From assembly GCA_914767715.1 (NCBI GenBank), contig OU612072.1, positions 2,232,001 through 2,296,000 of the forward strand: a stretch of 64,000 bases of DNA. Direction: 5' to 3'. Shown piece after piece: positions 49,601 to 61,976 of the stretch. The notes under the pieces are model-generated. The model had not been told where the DNA came from. It saw only the letters and a program-made list of their open reading frames with translations, and did not search any database. Position 1 is the first letter of the stretch, and each line of letters opens with the position of its first letter. Both the position numbers and the translations under genes were made by a program. Source of the stretch: Membranipora membranacea (lineage: Eukaryota; Bryozoa; Gymnolaemata; Cheilostomatida; Membraniporidae).

Positions 49601-52600
49601 AGTGCGTAAAGTCATTATTACTAGTATCCCTCATCACCTTCACTGCAGGTTATATATAACAGCGCAACGTCATCACTCAAGGGGCGCAACGTCACAAACT
49701 CACAAAGAGACAGTCAAATACTCTCTTGTATAAATTTAAAGCAGCTTTATTATGGTGTGAGTTTGCTCAGTGGTTTTGTATTGATAGACTCACACCAGGA
49801 TAGTAGGGGAGTTGGGAGCGAGGGTGAGAGACGGGAGATCCTACCGAAGCCCAACACTTATCTCTGCTACTGCTTGTCGTTATTGTGTCCGCTACATTGA
49901 TTACTTCTAATTAAACGAAACTACTTTTATTCCGCTGCTCTATAGTATGTTTTCTGATGTTTTAAAATTGTAATTATTTTCTGTTTTCATTACTGGACAG
50001 GTCGTCTCGTTTGTTTCCAAAGACTCATATGTTGTAACTGTCAAACCATTCCTAGTAATTTTGCGCGTAAGGGATTTACAGCAGTGTGTATATCTGTATC
50101 GGTACCTGGTCTAGTCTAGTCAAGTCTAGTCTAGTCTAGTCTGATTACTGATACAAGTTTTACCCTTGTAATCATCCCACTTTATAATATGATTGTGTGG
50201 GAGCAGCACTAATTAAGATCTCCAGCTCTGCTCCAGCTCTGCTCCAGCTCTGCCCCAGGTATTGGTATGTCCCACTTCTTTATCTGCTCTTTTTTATATG
50301 AATATTTATTTTGACTCCTACAGAAATATGCCCAAATATGCATGATTTGAAATGAAATAAAAGTCGTTTTTAAATCAATGTGATGAGTTGTCTCTAGGAA
50401 TGGGGTCTCTCTGCAATATCTAGATGCTCTTTCATTCACAATGGTTGTCATTAAGTGATATGTTCATGAATATGCAATATCATCTAGATATAAATATACA
50501 ATGTTTCAAGATATGTGAAGGTTCCAGCGCCTGTGAACTAACTATGCTGCCAACAGTAATGTAGTTCTCTCTGTATGTTGAGCATCTGACTATCAATCAC
50601 AACCAGCCCAGTATGAGTGTATGCTAAACCCTACCAGCCCTGATCACAGCAGAACAAGATGGCAGTGTATCCACTACTGGGGTTTGGTTGGCCCCCAGGT
50701 GTGCTCCGACCTGCCTGCAAACAGAGAGCAACCTGGCTCGGAAATGGTAGCATAGCCCATAAGGCAATTAATATTTCGCCGCCCATGCTCCGGGATGTGG
50801 CGTATGAGTTGACATCTGATTTATCAACTTATTTTTTGTCAAAGTCTGGTCTGGTCTGGGTACTGAGACGACAGGCAGAGAGCAAACTATCTATAGTCAA
50901 ACTAGGAGTAATCCTCTCTTTGTCGCCCGAGGAGGTTCTTAAGCTCCGCCCATTTGTTATTATCGTAGTACTTAATAGTTATAGATAAAGGGCGGTGCAG
51001 TATTATTATTATTGTTGACCGCATACCACAGAGCACAACGTCGGTGTCGAGGATTAAACAGACAAATTATCCGTCAGGGCAAGAGTTGAACGCGTTACTA
51101 TAAAAATACACAACGCAACTGTCAAATCGCGTAGTGTGCACAGGGATATATCTACTCGGATTAAATTAATAAAAAGGTAAGTAAATTTTAGCAGAATATA
51201 TAATTTGTATCTGCAAATCAAATCTGTGTAGCCTCATGTTTTCATATCATTGACGAGCATTCCAAGAGCAACATCAACACAAGTAAGCCAAATTATAGGA
51301 ATATCAACCCTAGATCTTGCACATAAGTTGATCAAACTTTACCATGTCTAATTTAAATATTCAAACTCAGCGGCTTTACACATCCTGAGGGAGGAGGGAG
51401 CGACATTATTCAGTTTATAATCCAAACTACTTTCAGGGTGGGAGTGTGTCTGCAATAACACAGTAACAAAAGGGAAATCACAACAGCTTCAGGCTATTAG
51501 TGTTAAACTTGAATAAATGAATCTATTAAGACGTGTCTAATTGTTCATGTATCTCATTGCCTCTTATTGTGTCTCATTGTGGATGACTAATATTAACATT
51601 TATAATGACTTGATTTGTTTACTTAGCTGTAGTCTAACAATAGATTTGTGTCATTGTGATAAATTCAAAAGAGTGACAGTTAGGGCACTGGGTAGGCTGA
51701 TATCAGAATTTGAATTAGATTCAAATAAGCTATAATTATGGTGTACAAGACAGGATGATCTGATCTGATCTGATCAAGTCATGAATATACCAGAAACTTG
51801 CCTACCAACTACCATAAACAAAATGAAATACATTATAATGACAACTGGAGAAATCAAATTCAGCGGCATATTCAGTTATTGCATTTTAACAAGATCAAAA
51901 TATTTATCATAACATTGATCATCCAGTGTATCTATGGATTATCATTTTAATAAAATGAATCAGACCATGTACCATTCAGTGACCAGGGCTTGTTTTTTTG
52001 ACTGCGTGTAATCTAGACATTTATCACTTTCATGGAATTGTTACCACTATTAAAAACCAATGTTTTTCTTGAACCCTCTGAAGTTCATTTCAGTTTTGGC
52101 TACATAGCTGATTGAAGTGGAGATTAATGTAGCCACAATATCCCACATCAAGGCCTGGAGAGATTTTGTTTATTAGAAAGTTGCAGTTGTAGGAGTTCGT
52201 CTCTTCGGAAGATCAAAATCAAGACCATCTACCTGATTTTAATCAGTGAAATAACCGTGGCCATAAAAAATCTTTTGTCATCGTATTACTTATACACGTA
52301 TTCAGTGACAAATCTTCATACAAATAACCTCCAGGTTACACCCTTCATCACCTATCGGTATGTGAGCCATTGTCAGCCATAGCTCAAGTGATGTTTATCC
52401 CTGTCACAGTCGTCAGAGAGCTGTAAGGTTTATCTGTTGAGTGAGACCTCTGCTCCTTCTAAGGCTACAAAAACATAATCGTCTGAACATTCACAAAGCA
52501 GCCACAGAGAAGCTGACTGCGTAATATCAGATCACCGATACACACTGATAAAAGATACATTATAGAAGTAATTGACAATCTAAACTCAGAGGACATAGAT

Positions 52601-52839
52601 CTGATCAGTGTATAGATTGTGCTAATGGATCAGTGACAGTTATACTTCAGTACATTATTGACAATCTTTTTATAATAATGAAGTATATAATGTTTACATT
52701 ATACAGGCTATGTGAGCCTCCAAGCTATATAACCACAGGGACAATATTAGCAGTGTAAACAGCTTCATAAAGCTTGGTAAACTTGATTTATTTTACTATC
52801 TATATGATATTAATTAATTATGTATTATTGGTATTTTAG
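49601..52839. other. Region between TMEM87 stop and lectin-like gene
   Basis: Contains the TMEM87 3' untranslated region (candidate ATTAAA at 49910), a GTCTA pentamer run at 50110-50143, and a 12-bp CTCCAGCTCTGC repeat at 50219-50256. An open frame at 50659-50988 has no recognised domain. A GC-richer stretch at 50930-51180 may be a promoter with a first exon. Nothing else is evident. Confidence 0.5.
51000..51176 (+). other. Possible non-coding first exon of the lectin-like gene
   Basis: A CpG-containing stretch with a CCGCCC...GGGCGG pair just upstream ends in an excellent donor, AAAAAG|GTAAGT, at 51176/51177. It contains no long frame. A weak acceptor (TATTTTAG, to 52839) precedes the lectin-like start codon at 53044. 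Its link to that gene is conjecture. Confidence 0.25.
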
Positions 52840-53043
52840 ATTTGGCTCTGAAAAGAGAATAAATCATACTGGCGCAGTGAGCCGAACAGCTCACACCGAC
52901 TCACCAAGGTCGCTGTAGCACAACGTCATACACAGTGTCATACGCAAAGTCTCACACGACGACACACTCAACGTTACACACACTGTGATACTTAACGTCA
53001 CACACACACCTCCATACACGGCTTCCACAGCGTCACATACACA

Positions 53044-54150
53044 ATGCTGATATTGGTTGTGACTTTGCTTGTGGCAGTAAGTTCTGCTCAACCTGACTGT
53101 AGAGATTTCCCCAACTATGACATGGAGTCATATACATATACCGTGTGTACGGGCGCTCTCGATGTGATAGACCTAGAATCTACACGGACATACTGCCAAC
53201 AGAAGTTTAATAGTGACATCATCGAGTTTAAAAGTGAGGAAGAGTATAACTTTATTAATAAACAGCTCAGTAATGGAACAATCAGTGAGGGATTCAGATA
53301 CATCCCCGGATTTGCACAGAGGAAAAAAGAGGGAGATCGCTTTAACCCACAGACTGGGGAGTTTTACTGGGTGAGCGACCCAGAGAGTACAGTCACTAAC
53401 GAAAGTGCGACGTACTGGCAGCCATTTAAAGAACTAATACTCAAATTTCAGGACCAATCGCTGAGTAGTCAACAGAAGGCAAACTTTGTAATGGACCTTG
53501 GAGGTGCATGGTACCCAGGATCAGCTTTTAGTGAGTCTTATTTCTGTGTTTATAGCGATGTGTCTATAGTTATAAAACAGGATTCTTATTTATAGTTAGC
53601 TAGCATTGCTTTTTTCTGTCACAGATGAGACATATTCACACCGAAAATCATGTACATCCTCCTGGATATCAAAATAGACCTAAAGGATAAGCTTGGAAAA
53701 AAGGCCTTACGTCATTCTAATCCAAACAGAACTAAATTACTTTTAACCAAGGTTGAACCGATAAGTATATGATGTTAAAAAAATGCCCTCTCTTGTGTCT
53801 TTTCTGGGTTGGTGTTGTCCGCTGATGTCATATCCTTGTTTTATCTGTTTACAGGCGGTACACCACCACTAGAGACGGCCTACAGCGGCGGTACTCTGAT
53901 CTGTATGAGACCAGGAGTACCTGCCAGAGATGTCCCTAAAGAGACAGTCACAGCAGACAGTTCTCACAACCAGCGTGAGGAAGACCCGTTTCAGTACTGG
54001 ATAGTTATAGCTGTGGCCGCCAGTGTTGTAATCATAGGACTCGTACTCGGGCTAGTCATATTTGTAATACATAAAAAATCGAGTAAAAAGCAAGACCAGA
54101 AATTCCACAAAGTACCGCAGGCAGACAATCTTGTTCCCCATCCTGTGTAA
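53044..54150 (+). CDS. Single-pass C-type-lectin-like receptor
   Basis: Two coding exons, 53044-53530 and 53855-54150, joined in phase 1; about 260 residues. Residues 1-15 are a signal peptide (MLILVVTLLVAVSSA). The ectodomain carries a C-type-lectin-like pattern: TRTYCQQKF, then IIEFKSEEEYNFI, a FxYIPG strand in place of the usual WIG, GEFYWVSD, and a closing GGTLICMR. Only the outer Cys pair (YC ... LIC) is present. The inner disulfide Cys are absent, and no EPN/QPD or WND sugar-binding motif is seen, so calcium-dependent sugar binding is unlikely. About residues 208-233 form the membrane helix (YWIVIAVAASVVIIGLVLGL), followed by a basic cytosolic tail (HKKSSKKQDQK) ending NLVPHPV. The start is chosen at the signal peptide. 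A paralogue lies inverted at the right edge. Ligand and role are unknown; adhesion or recognition is a guess. Confidence 0.75.
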
Positions 54151-54990
54151 CCTTGCTTAGATCTTACCGAGTAGAAAGAAACCAATCCTGATTTTTAACT
54201 ATGATCATTGATTGAGAGCCCAGGGCTGTGACCGTTCTCCCACCCTCGGAGACAGACCATTTCTCATTAATCTCTCAATAGCCAACCAGTAGATTACTTC
54301 CTGAGAAAAGCCAATCAGTTGGCAGATTGCTTCATTGCTTCAGAAAGAAGATTACTTCCTGCTGGTGAAATGTGACAACAGTCGATTAATCATCAAGACA
54401 AAAATTTTGAAGTCATGACTCGGGGCCACACAGACGCTTATTTCTAAATATGGATTGTGACCTCAGACGATGTATGACTGTTGGTCAGCCCTGCAGCCTG
54501 CCCGCTGTCGATCAATATTAATTACTCCCTCAAATCTTAGAAGGAGTAATGTGGACACTCTGCAGAGTTAAAGATTGGTTTGACTTTCGACTCAGAGTAT
54601 TTTTACATAGTACAGAGCAGGAGTTTATTGGCATATCGGTTTTTGGTGTCAATTCAGCCACAGGCCTGCAAAGATTAATCAATTTGTTGGTTGTATAGCT
54701 TGTGTTGTGAGCATATCATATTGTTCAGCTTTGTAGACTGTTGTTGTCAAAAGGAAATTTGATTGACACATGAGAACTAAAAGATTTTTCGCCGCCTTTG
54801 ATTCTATGGTTAGCATAAGAGACTGCTGCATTTTTACTACGATTCTACGATAAATTTGCCTACATCGATGCATACCCTGACCCTGTAACAACTTTTCTCT
54901 CACAATACAAATCTCTGTAGTCTTATATACTTATATCAAATGGAGTCTATTTGTAACAGGCAGTTATTTCTCAATGCTAACATTTTGTGC
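53855..54990. repeat. Left copy of inverted duplication of lectin-like gene 3' half and flank
   Basis: Exon 2, the 3' untranslated region and flank match 62945-64000 in reverse complement. Anchors outside coding sequence: TTTTTGGTGTCAATTCAGCC (54641) against 63.23 kb; CATATCATATTGTTCAGC (54712) against 63.16 kb; AACATTTTGTGCCATTTT (54980) against 62.95 kb. Confidence 0.88.
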
Positions 54991-57820
54991 CATTTTTTGG
55001 ACTAGTGCAAATTAAGCAGTTACCAACAAACTACTTATTCCTCATCCTTTCATACTGCTAGTTACTAGTTACTAGCTTTGTGATTATTTTTACACCATTA
55101 TTATTGGTGACTGTGTCATTTAGAGATCGGAAATTATTATATTTTATTTGTGTTAATGCATTGCTGTGTATTTTTGTACAAACTCTGTATTTATGACAAT
55201 TTCTCTTTTAGATCAAGTTTTCCATATATGACAGCTTACTCGTTAGAGACCCTGAAAGTTAGAACGATTAAACGTAACGATACAAAAACACCAACCAATT
55301 ATATTCTTCAGCCCCAGAGCGAGGCATGAGCTATATTGTGTGATGTAATGCAGAAACAGGACACTTTCGGTCTGTCACTTGAGGTGTGAAGTGGTCAGGC
55401 CATTTACAAGTGAGCCAATTAGCAGCTAAGTTTACATAACAATACAATCAGTAAGAGTCCTCTACATCACAGGAAATATAGAGAGAAGTGATGAAGTATT
55501 ATTCTCTATCCTAAAGTACAAACAAATTCTACATAATATACTCTGCTGTCTCATTGATTGATGTGATTGTATGTAGCGCTGACACATAACAACAAGTGCC
55601 CCTCTCAGTGTCACAAAATGTCATCATTGATCTGTTGTATGGGACAATGACTATGGACTGGCCTGTCATAGAGCTACAGCCAGTCGAGAGACGTTACAAC
55701 AGGTGCCCTCTGGTCCCTTTATACTCTGTACTTTTACAACGCTATATAGTGTAGTATAGGGCGTAGGCATAAGTCCAGGAGACTGGGCCATCAGACGAGG
55801 AAGACAATCATTTCATCATACAGTTTGCATGTCATTAAAGCCATTTTATCGTTAGCCACAATTTTGGAATTAACAGTATTAACGTTATAGCTGAGGTGAT
55901 CAATATTACATCTAGTATTCTGCACTGAGTACATGAGTAATACATACACAATAACTTAGTATGTCATGTGAAAGGTCTATCTGATTGTTTGATGAGAATT
56001 ATTGTTGTATCCAGAATTAAATCTAAGTCCATTAGCACAGGATGTAGACTTGACTTGGCACAATAAGACAAATTTTAAGAAATCCACTCAAAGCTAAGCC
56101 AGTCAGTTCACTGCTCCCATATCACGTCTATTATCATGAGAGATTCTCAGGCAGGAGAATTTATACTGGGTTATTACCACTTGTTAATTATACCAACACC
56201 TGGTGTAGATCTTACCATTTAGAGCTGGGACGTGGTCAGATAATCCTTGGGGGGAGGCAAGAGTCTTGGGGCTTGGAGTAAGATAATCCCGGTTGCAAAA
56301 GGCCACACATTACCGGTCCTATGATCTCACATCACATCCTTTATATCCGGTAACAACAATGGATTAATCTACCATCAGTTTCACACATTGATGGTTTGGC
56401 AGTGGTGTATTTTATTGGCTATTGTTATTTTGTATCTAATAAGAATATCATGGCAGTCAAACTTGTGCCAACATACCACAACTTAGCCATCAATCTTCCT
56501 ATATATCCATACATCTCATCCCACCAGTCTAAAGTGTCCATATCAGTCTGAAAAACACAGCGATGAGGAAAGCGACACAATAAAGCTCTATTTTTGTCTC
56601 AAGTTCTCTCTTGTTTTTTTGAGAGTGAGCAAAATGGAGATAATATCTAATCATATACCATGTTAAGTGAAAGTGTTTCTTTCTTTAAAATAGACAAAAT
56701 AATTTTAAAATGAAAAGTGTAACAACATCAGGAGATATAAGGAGAAGCTGACAGTCGGGCTGTATTTGGCTGCAGATGCCTCAGCTCCCAGGTGTTGTAC
56801 TATGGGTGGTAGCTGATGAAGGCTATAGAGACAATTCTCGACAAAACTATGACAGTCACAAGGTTGTCATAGCGAGAAGAATGCCATCTTGGTTTTTATT
56901 TTTTACGATCTAAGATTAAGTAGAGTGAATTTCTCTGGCGCTCTCTGTTACCATGGAAACTAATGACGGCTGTAAGACGGCCACTCGTAAAATTAAATAC
57001 GAAAGCAAAGACTACAAGAACAGAACCATCGAACAAATGCCACTTGGGTGTCTGAGGCCACATCCAAGGAAGATACAAAGAATATGATTATAGTATGCAG
57101 TCTGCTGACTAAGGTTTGTGCTCTCAAATGGTTAATCGCTGACGCTTAAATTATGCTTTGTGTGTGCTCCCGCCTCACTCTCAGTAAGTGGTACACAGCT
57201 GTGTACAAGTGTGTACTGATGTAAAGTCTTGTCTGGGCGCACAGACAGACAAGATGACACGATGTCGTCCTGGACAACATGACGGTGCTCATATTAGAGT
57301 TCAATGAGGGATTTATTTATATTTATATTATTTTTTCTCTCTCTCTCTTTGTGATCCTCGCTGGGTATGTCAGACGCTGAGAGGCGACGAACAGTCTGTC
57401 TCATCGTCTAATAACACTCTGACCTGAGAACATACTTTCCTTGTTCTATAGCTCCATAAAGCTATGCACAGTGTTGTGACACTTTGAATTATTATGTTTT
57501 TAAGGTAGAGAAAATAGCCCCCCCCCTCCCCCAGTTCCGGCATTTATGAGCTAGTATAAGATTTCAGCAAGAAGGACATAATTTCTCATCCCATAGCTAT
57601 GTTTGCCCTTTCATGATATAATTGTTATACTTAACACTTCAGGGTAAAACACCATCTAGTTCTCTAACAGCTTTGAACACACTTCCCCAATATTGTGCCA
57701 ATCAATAGTTTTCACTTGGACAATAACTTAACACGATTACGTAATGCTTTGACTAAATTACCCTTTGATCTGAACCTAGCAGGTAATTATCACCACCTGG
57801 GATAGTGAGGGTCAGAGAAG
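54991..57820. other. Intergenic, with inner right arm of the large inverted duplication
   Basis: 55372-56240 is the inverted copy of 48036-49108. 56241-57169 has no counterpart that I can see in the left arm, where TMEM87 exon 17 and about 2.4 kb of surrounding intron lie. 57170-57440 pairs with about 45.33-45.59 kb. No gene is recognised. Confidence 0.6.
55372..56240. repeat. Right arm (inner part) of large inverted duplication
   Basis: Reverse complement of 48036-49108 with scattered differences. It is about 200 bp shorter, chiefly because a duplicated GTGCCCTGCCTGAGAATCT segment present twice in the left arm (48130, 48299) occurs once here. Confidence 0.85.
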
Positions 57821-58816
57821 GTGTAGAGCAGCTGTGAGCAACCTGCGGCCTTTTTGCCGGTGCGGCCTAATGAGTAATCTTTAGTGGCCTTATTGCGGCC
57901 TTTTGTCTAAAAAAAAATTACTTGTTTGTTTTTCTGATGTGGATGTCAAAGCATGCATAGCAGGCTTTGTCATAACGCCACTTTTAAAAAAAGAAGAAAA
58001 AAGTGGGTGACGAGAGTACTGCATGCCCCTATGTAAGCACAATCCTTAGTTTGAGTTTCATAAATTTGCCATTCTGCATCATGCATGTAGTTAGGCTACA
58101 TACATGTTAACGTATCAAGGGAATTCCCAAGCCATACTTTACAAAACATTATAACAGTACTAGTGTAGACTACATTTACAAGAGCTTCAATTTGCAAAAA
58201 ATAACCCAAAACAGTGAAAACAAAAATATCATTTCGTAACTTTTGGATGCAGATTGTCATCTTACAAGTGCTCAAGAATGTTAGACAGGCATATATGAAA
58301 AATTTCCCCTTGTCCTTTGCTCAACCACTTTTAACTAAGATAAATTGTAAATTTAACTTAATGTACGAAACTTCAGAAGATAAGATGAATATTAAATTAT
58401 TTAGTTTTAGCTTATGCAGTCAGCTTTGTAACAAAAAGTTGTCATGTTACAAGTGCTCCAGAATTCTATCTGAAATGTGACAGAGTTCCTTCATTCGACA
58501 AGCCTAATTGAAATTTTCCCCTTGTCCTTTGGCCAAACACATGAAAGATTATAATTGTAGCTTAATGTCACAAAACTTCGCAGAAGATTAGATAAATATT
58601 AGCATTTTGTTTGAGCTCATGCGAGTCAATTTTTTTTCGCAACATACTACAGTTTTTATTGACACATATTCTGATTTCGTTTGTGCAAAATATACAGAGC
58701 CAAAATATACCTCACATTCCAAATTTATGTTTGAAATATGTGTTGAGGCCTTTTGAGCTGAGCCTGCGTAAAATGTGGCCTTTTTTCAAAAATGGTTGCC
58801 CACCTATGGTGTAGAG
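57821..58816. mobile_element. Non-autonomous hAT-like element with 8-bp target duplication
   Basis: A 980-bp element (57829-58808) begins CAGCTGTGAGCAACC and ends with the inverse of CATAGGTGGGCAACC. It is bounded by GTGTAGAG at 57821-57828 and again at 58809-58816. Inside, about 200 bp is tandemly duplicated (TTACAAGTGCTC at about 58263 and 58448; TTTCCCCTTGTCCTTTG at about 58305 and 58515). The open frames inside have no transposase similarity that I can see. It splits the right arm of the inverted duplication; the left arm has no counterpart. Confidence 0.88.
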
Positions 58817-60964
58817 GTACACTACCCTAAATCTAGTCAGAGCCCCAAGACTCTTGCCCCCCTCTGATGGCCCCCCTAAACCCAAAGCTGCATTTACACT
58901 GCAAATTATATGGACAGTTATTTGGCGGATTATTTGGTCAGATTTTTCTTGTATATAAGCTAGGCCTACAGGACAAATCCAATTATTTTTGCGAAGGAAA
59001 GAGCAAGAAAAAGGCTGGCATGTGGCCAAACTGAGCTTGTAATCTGAAGCTCTATTCATCTAGCAAGACAAACAGACAGAATACAAACAATGAGCAACTA
59101 AACTGATCGTTTCACACAAATCTAAAAAACCGTGACTGTTTCGGTTACATAGAAATTCTTGCCTGTTAATTAAAAGTGATGAGATACACACTGATCGTGT
59201 TTCAATTACATTCATGAATGAGAACTAAAAAGCAGTTTTCCAGACAGAGAATAAGTAAAATTGAAGCGTGAAAAAAAGGTCAACTCCAATGTCATATGTA
59301 AAAAATAGTGGCCAACTACACAGAACTAAAATTACTGAATTGATAAGTTTTAGGTGAGGTACTTGGCTTTAGTTTGGCTTTAGTAAATGTGTCCTCGACG
59401 GAGAAGCAGAGAGGCTGCAGATTTACCTGACAGAGATGTGCTGCCTTCCCGCCTATCTGCCTTTTGGTCTAGAATACAACCATTTTTGAAGCATGAACAT
59501 CACACTGTAAAGAAAGATTATTATATATATATATATCTATATTACTATAATATATACATAGTCTGTATAGTTCTGTTGTCACAATGAAAGTATTGAACTG
59601 CGTTATTTAAATAACAACAACATCTGACACTGAGGATGAAGCTCCTCTAAGGTACATCCTCTTATCTGTCATATGTTGTCATCAAACAAAGTGACCTGTC
59701 ATTTAATGTCACTTACAGATAAGACAAGATGTAATGGAGTGATACTTCAGATTCTACTCTATGCTCTGCTCACCTCAGTCAGGTCCGTGTGTGGGGGGGG
59801 GGAGCGGAAGGCTCCTATTGGGGACCGGTTAGGAGCTAACACTATACTACAGAAACAGATGTTTATAAAGAGTAAAAGAGGTCAGTCAGTGGGGATCAGT
59901 ATGTGGAGATGGATGTGTGATGAAAGTGTGTGAGACTTGGTGGAGGGGGGGGGGTGAAGGTTATGATAAGCTGGGGGGTGTTTACTTAGATTTGTCATAC
60001 ACACAACAAACAACAAACAGTGATAATTCTAATAGCTTCATCACAGTGCTTGTCAGTAAACTGGTTCTTAATTCGATAAGACGACCTAAAATCAATTTAT
60101 GAAGAGTCAGTATGATGCTATTTTAGTAACCGATACTATTTTTAACCTGATTAGCTATTTTGGGTCAGCGATTCAGACGTAAATAAGAGAATTTGGAGGA
60201 CTCGGAGGGATTGTCAGGCGTCTCCGAGTCGGTACTGGTAAACAATGATTCTGGCCTACTAAATTGAATAAAAAAGCCCAGGACGTTTTTCGGTTAACAG
60301 CTCAAAATTTAGGCGACCTGAGCTTTTCATGACCATCAGAAAGTTGATACAATTTTGTTTGTCTATTGATTTAGACATACTTATTTATGGAAATCTGAGG
60401 CCTTGGGATAAAAAGTAGAATAGATTAAAGATAGGAGATATACGACTGTCAATCACGGCAACGTGTAACCTAATACTCAACTAAATCAGGAGACAGCAGT
60501 CATCTATTATATACCTCCTAATACACGAGAACATACACCACGGCCTGAGGAGACACCAAGTCAGGGGGGATAATAAGATTAAGTTTTGGAGTACCTTTAA
60601 GCGCAATCGATAAACCAATAAGCTAGCGTTAATTAAGTGTTAGATGATAATTAGATATATTACATGACTATGAGGAGAGGGAGAAAGTTAAAACCTACAC
60701 CTCACTTAAGTTAATGTGGAGCTGGACTTACATCCCCAGATCCAGCTAATTTCCAACAGAGCAGTAAATCTTCTCCTCACAAAAAACTGAATGTCAAGAG
60801 ACGTAGTCTGGCTTTTTATTCTCAGCGTTTATAAACTACCTAAGGACCAAAACCCTCTTCTTTTCAGACAGGAGTCGGGCTTGTGAGATCTCAGATTATC
60901 AGCTCTTAAAACTCACAAAATTGCCAAAAATCATATGTGCATGAATTTAAGAGCAGCATGGATG
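58817..60964. other. Intergenic sequence in right arm
   Basis: No gene. 59.63-60.24 and 60.44-60.84 kb pair with 43.25-44.38 kb. A (TA)n tract lies at 59520-59537 and G runs at 59795-59803 and 59944-59954. Open frames here are short and unrecognised. Confidence 0.55.
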
Positions 60965-61068
60965 GTAGTCAAGGGGCCCGTTGCCTGCGTTTGGGATTTT
61001 GTGGCGCTCCACTGGAGCACTGTGGAGCGCCACAAAATCCCAAACGCAGGCAACGGCCCCTTGACTAC
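60965..61068. repeat. Near-perfect 104-bp hairpin
   Basis: Arms 60965-61012 and 61022-61068 are reverse complements with a single extra C in the left arm (GGGGCCCG against GGGGCCG), around a 9-base loop (TGGAGCACT). The stem reads GTAGTCAAGGGG...GTGGCGCTCCAC. It is much richer in GC than its surroundings and absent from the left arm of the large inverted duplication. ATGGATGG flanks or overlaps both ends. Confidence 0.95.
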
Positions 61069-61976
61069 ATGGATGGCAACTATAATATCATGATTGAATT
61101 CATTCTACAAAGTCAGCTGTACGTCAGTGTAAGATGATGATGATTGTGATAAGCCTGATGATTTTGATAAATCTGGCACGGCAGGTATACTCTGCACCCC
61201 ATGCAGAGATACTGTAGGAGACGCATGTTATGGTTCTGTTATTTATCCAGAGTGAAGTCCATAACACTTGACTCTGATACACATAATTAATGAATTAAGT
61301 GATTATCTTCACATCAAACGATTGTTAATCTGCTTGTGACAATCATGATCCAGTGGTGCAGCCTATATACATAATATACTACTGGTTTTAAATACTGGTT
61401 CTGTAAGACATAGCCCTGTCTCTCCAAGGTATAAAAGACCAAGGGACTGACAACCTGGCATAGCTGACAAGGATCAGCGCCGGGTTTTCATGTTTGAGAC
61501 AATCTAGACCCTGTGCTGCAGCCCATGCATAATGAAACACTTCTGGATTTCAATATTGACCATTTGAGTAGAGCTTACGATGTCTCAATAAAGCGAAGGG
61601 GGTCAGAAAGCCTGACTTCTATTTCAACATTTTCAGATCAACCATAAAGTTATCAGGTCTATCTGTTTATTTTTCAAAGAAGCAGTAGCTTAGAGAGGCA
61701 GCAGGGGCTGGACATCTGGTGTGTGTAATAGAGTATATAGTATTATACATCACACTATATTAGTCATCGTATGATGTATACACACTTCTATTGATACAAA
61801 CAAAACACAGAACAGTTCCTATTTATATTTGCTTACTCTAGTGAACAACATCCTTACGTATTATATTATAATCATTTATGGAAATTCATTTCTTATTAAT
61901 TAGCTGACAGCTGAGGGACTTAGAACTAAACCTAATTATCTGGGTGTTATTTTATGTAACATTTGACAAACTGAAT

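Larger units (their letters stand above)
57170..61976. repeat. Right arm (outer part) of large inverted duplication
   Basis: Reverse complement of 42255-45590 with gaps. It is longer because of the hAT-like insertion (57829-58808), an extra segment of about 200 bp near 60245-60440, and a non-matching stretch of about 340 bp (60840-61180) that contains the hairpin. The outer border is sharp near 61976. Confidence 0.82.

Noticed and set aside
50659-50988. 109-residue plus-strand open frame before a CpG-containing region
   Set aside because: No recognisable domain, no signal peptide, no splice context that joins it to a neighbour. It may be a chance frame in promoter-near sequence.
58712-59059. 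115-residue minus-strand open frame
   Set aside because: It crosses the right end and target duplication of the hAT-like element, so it cannot be an old gene, and it shows no domain.
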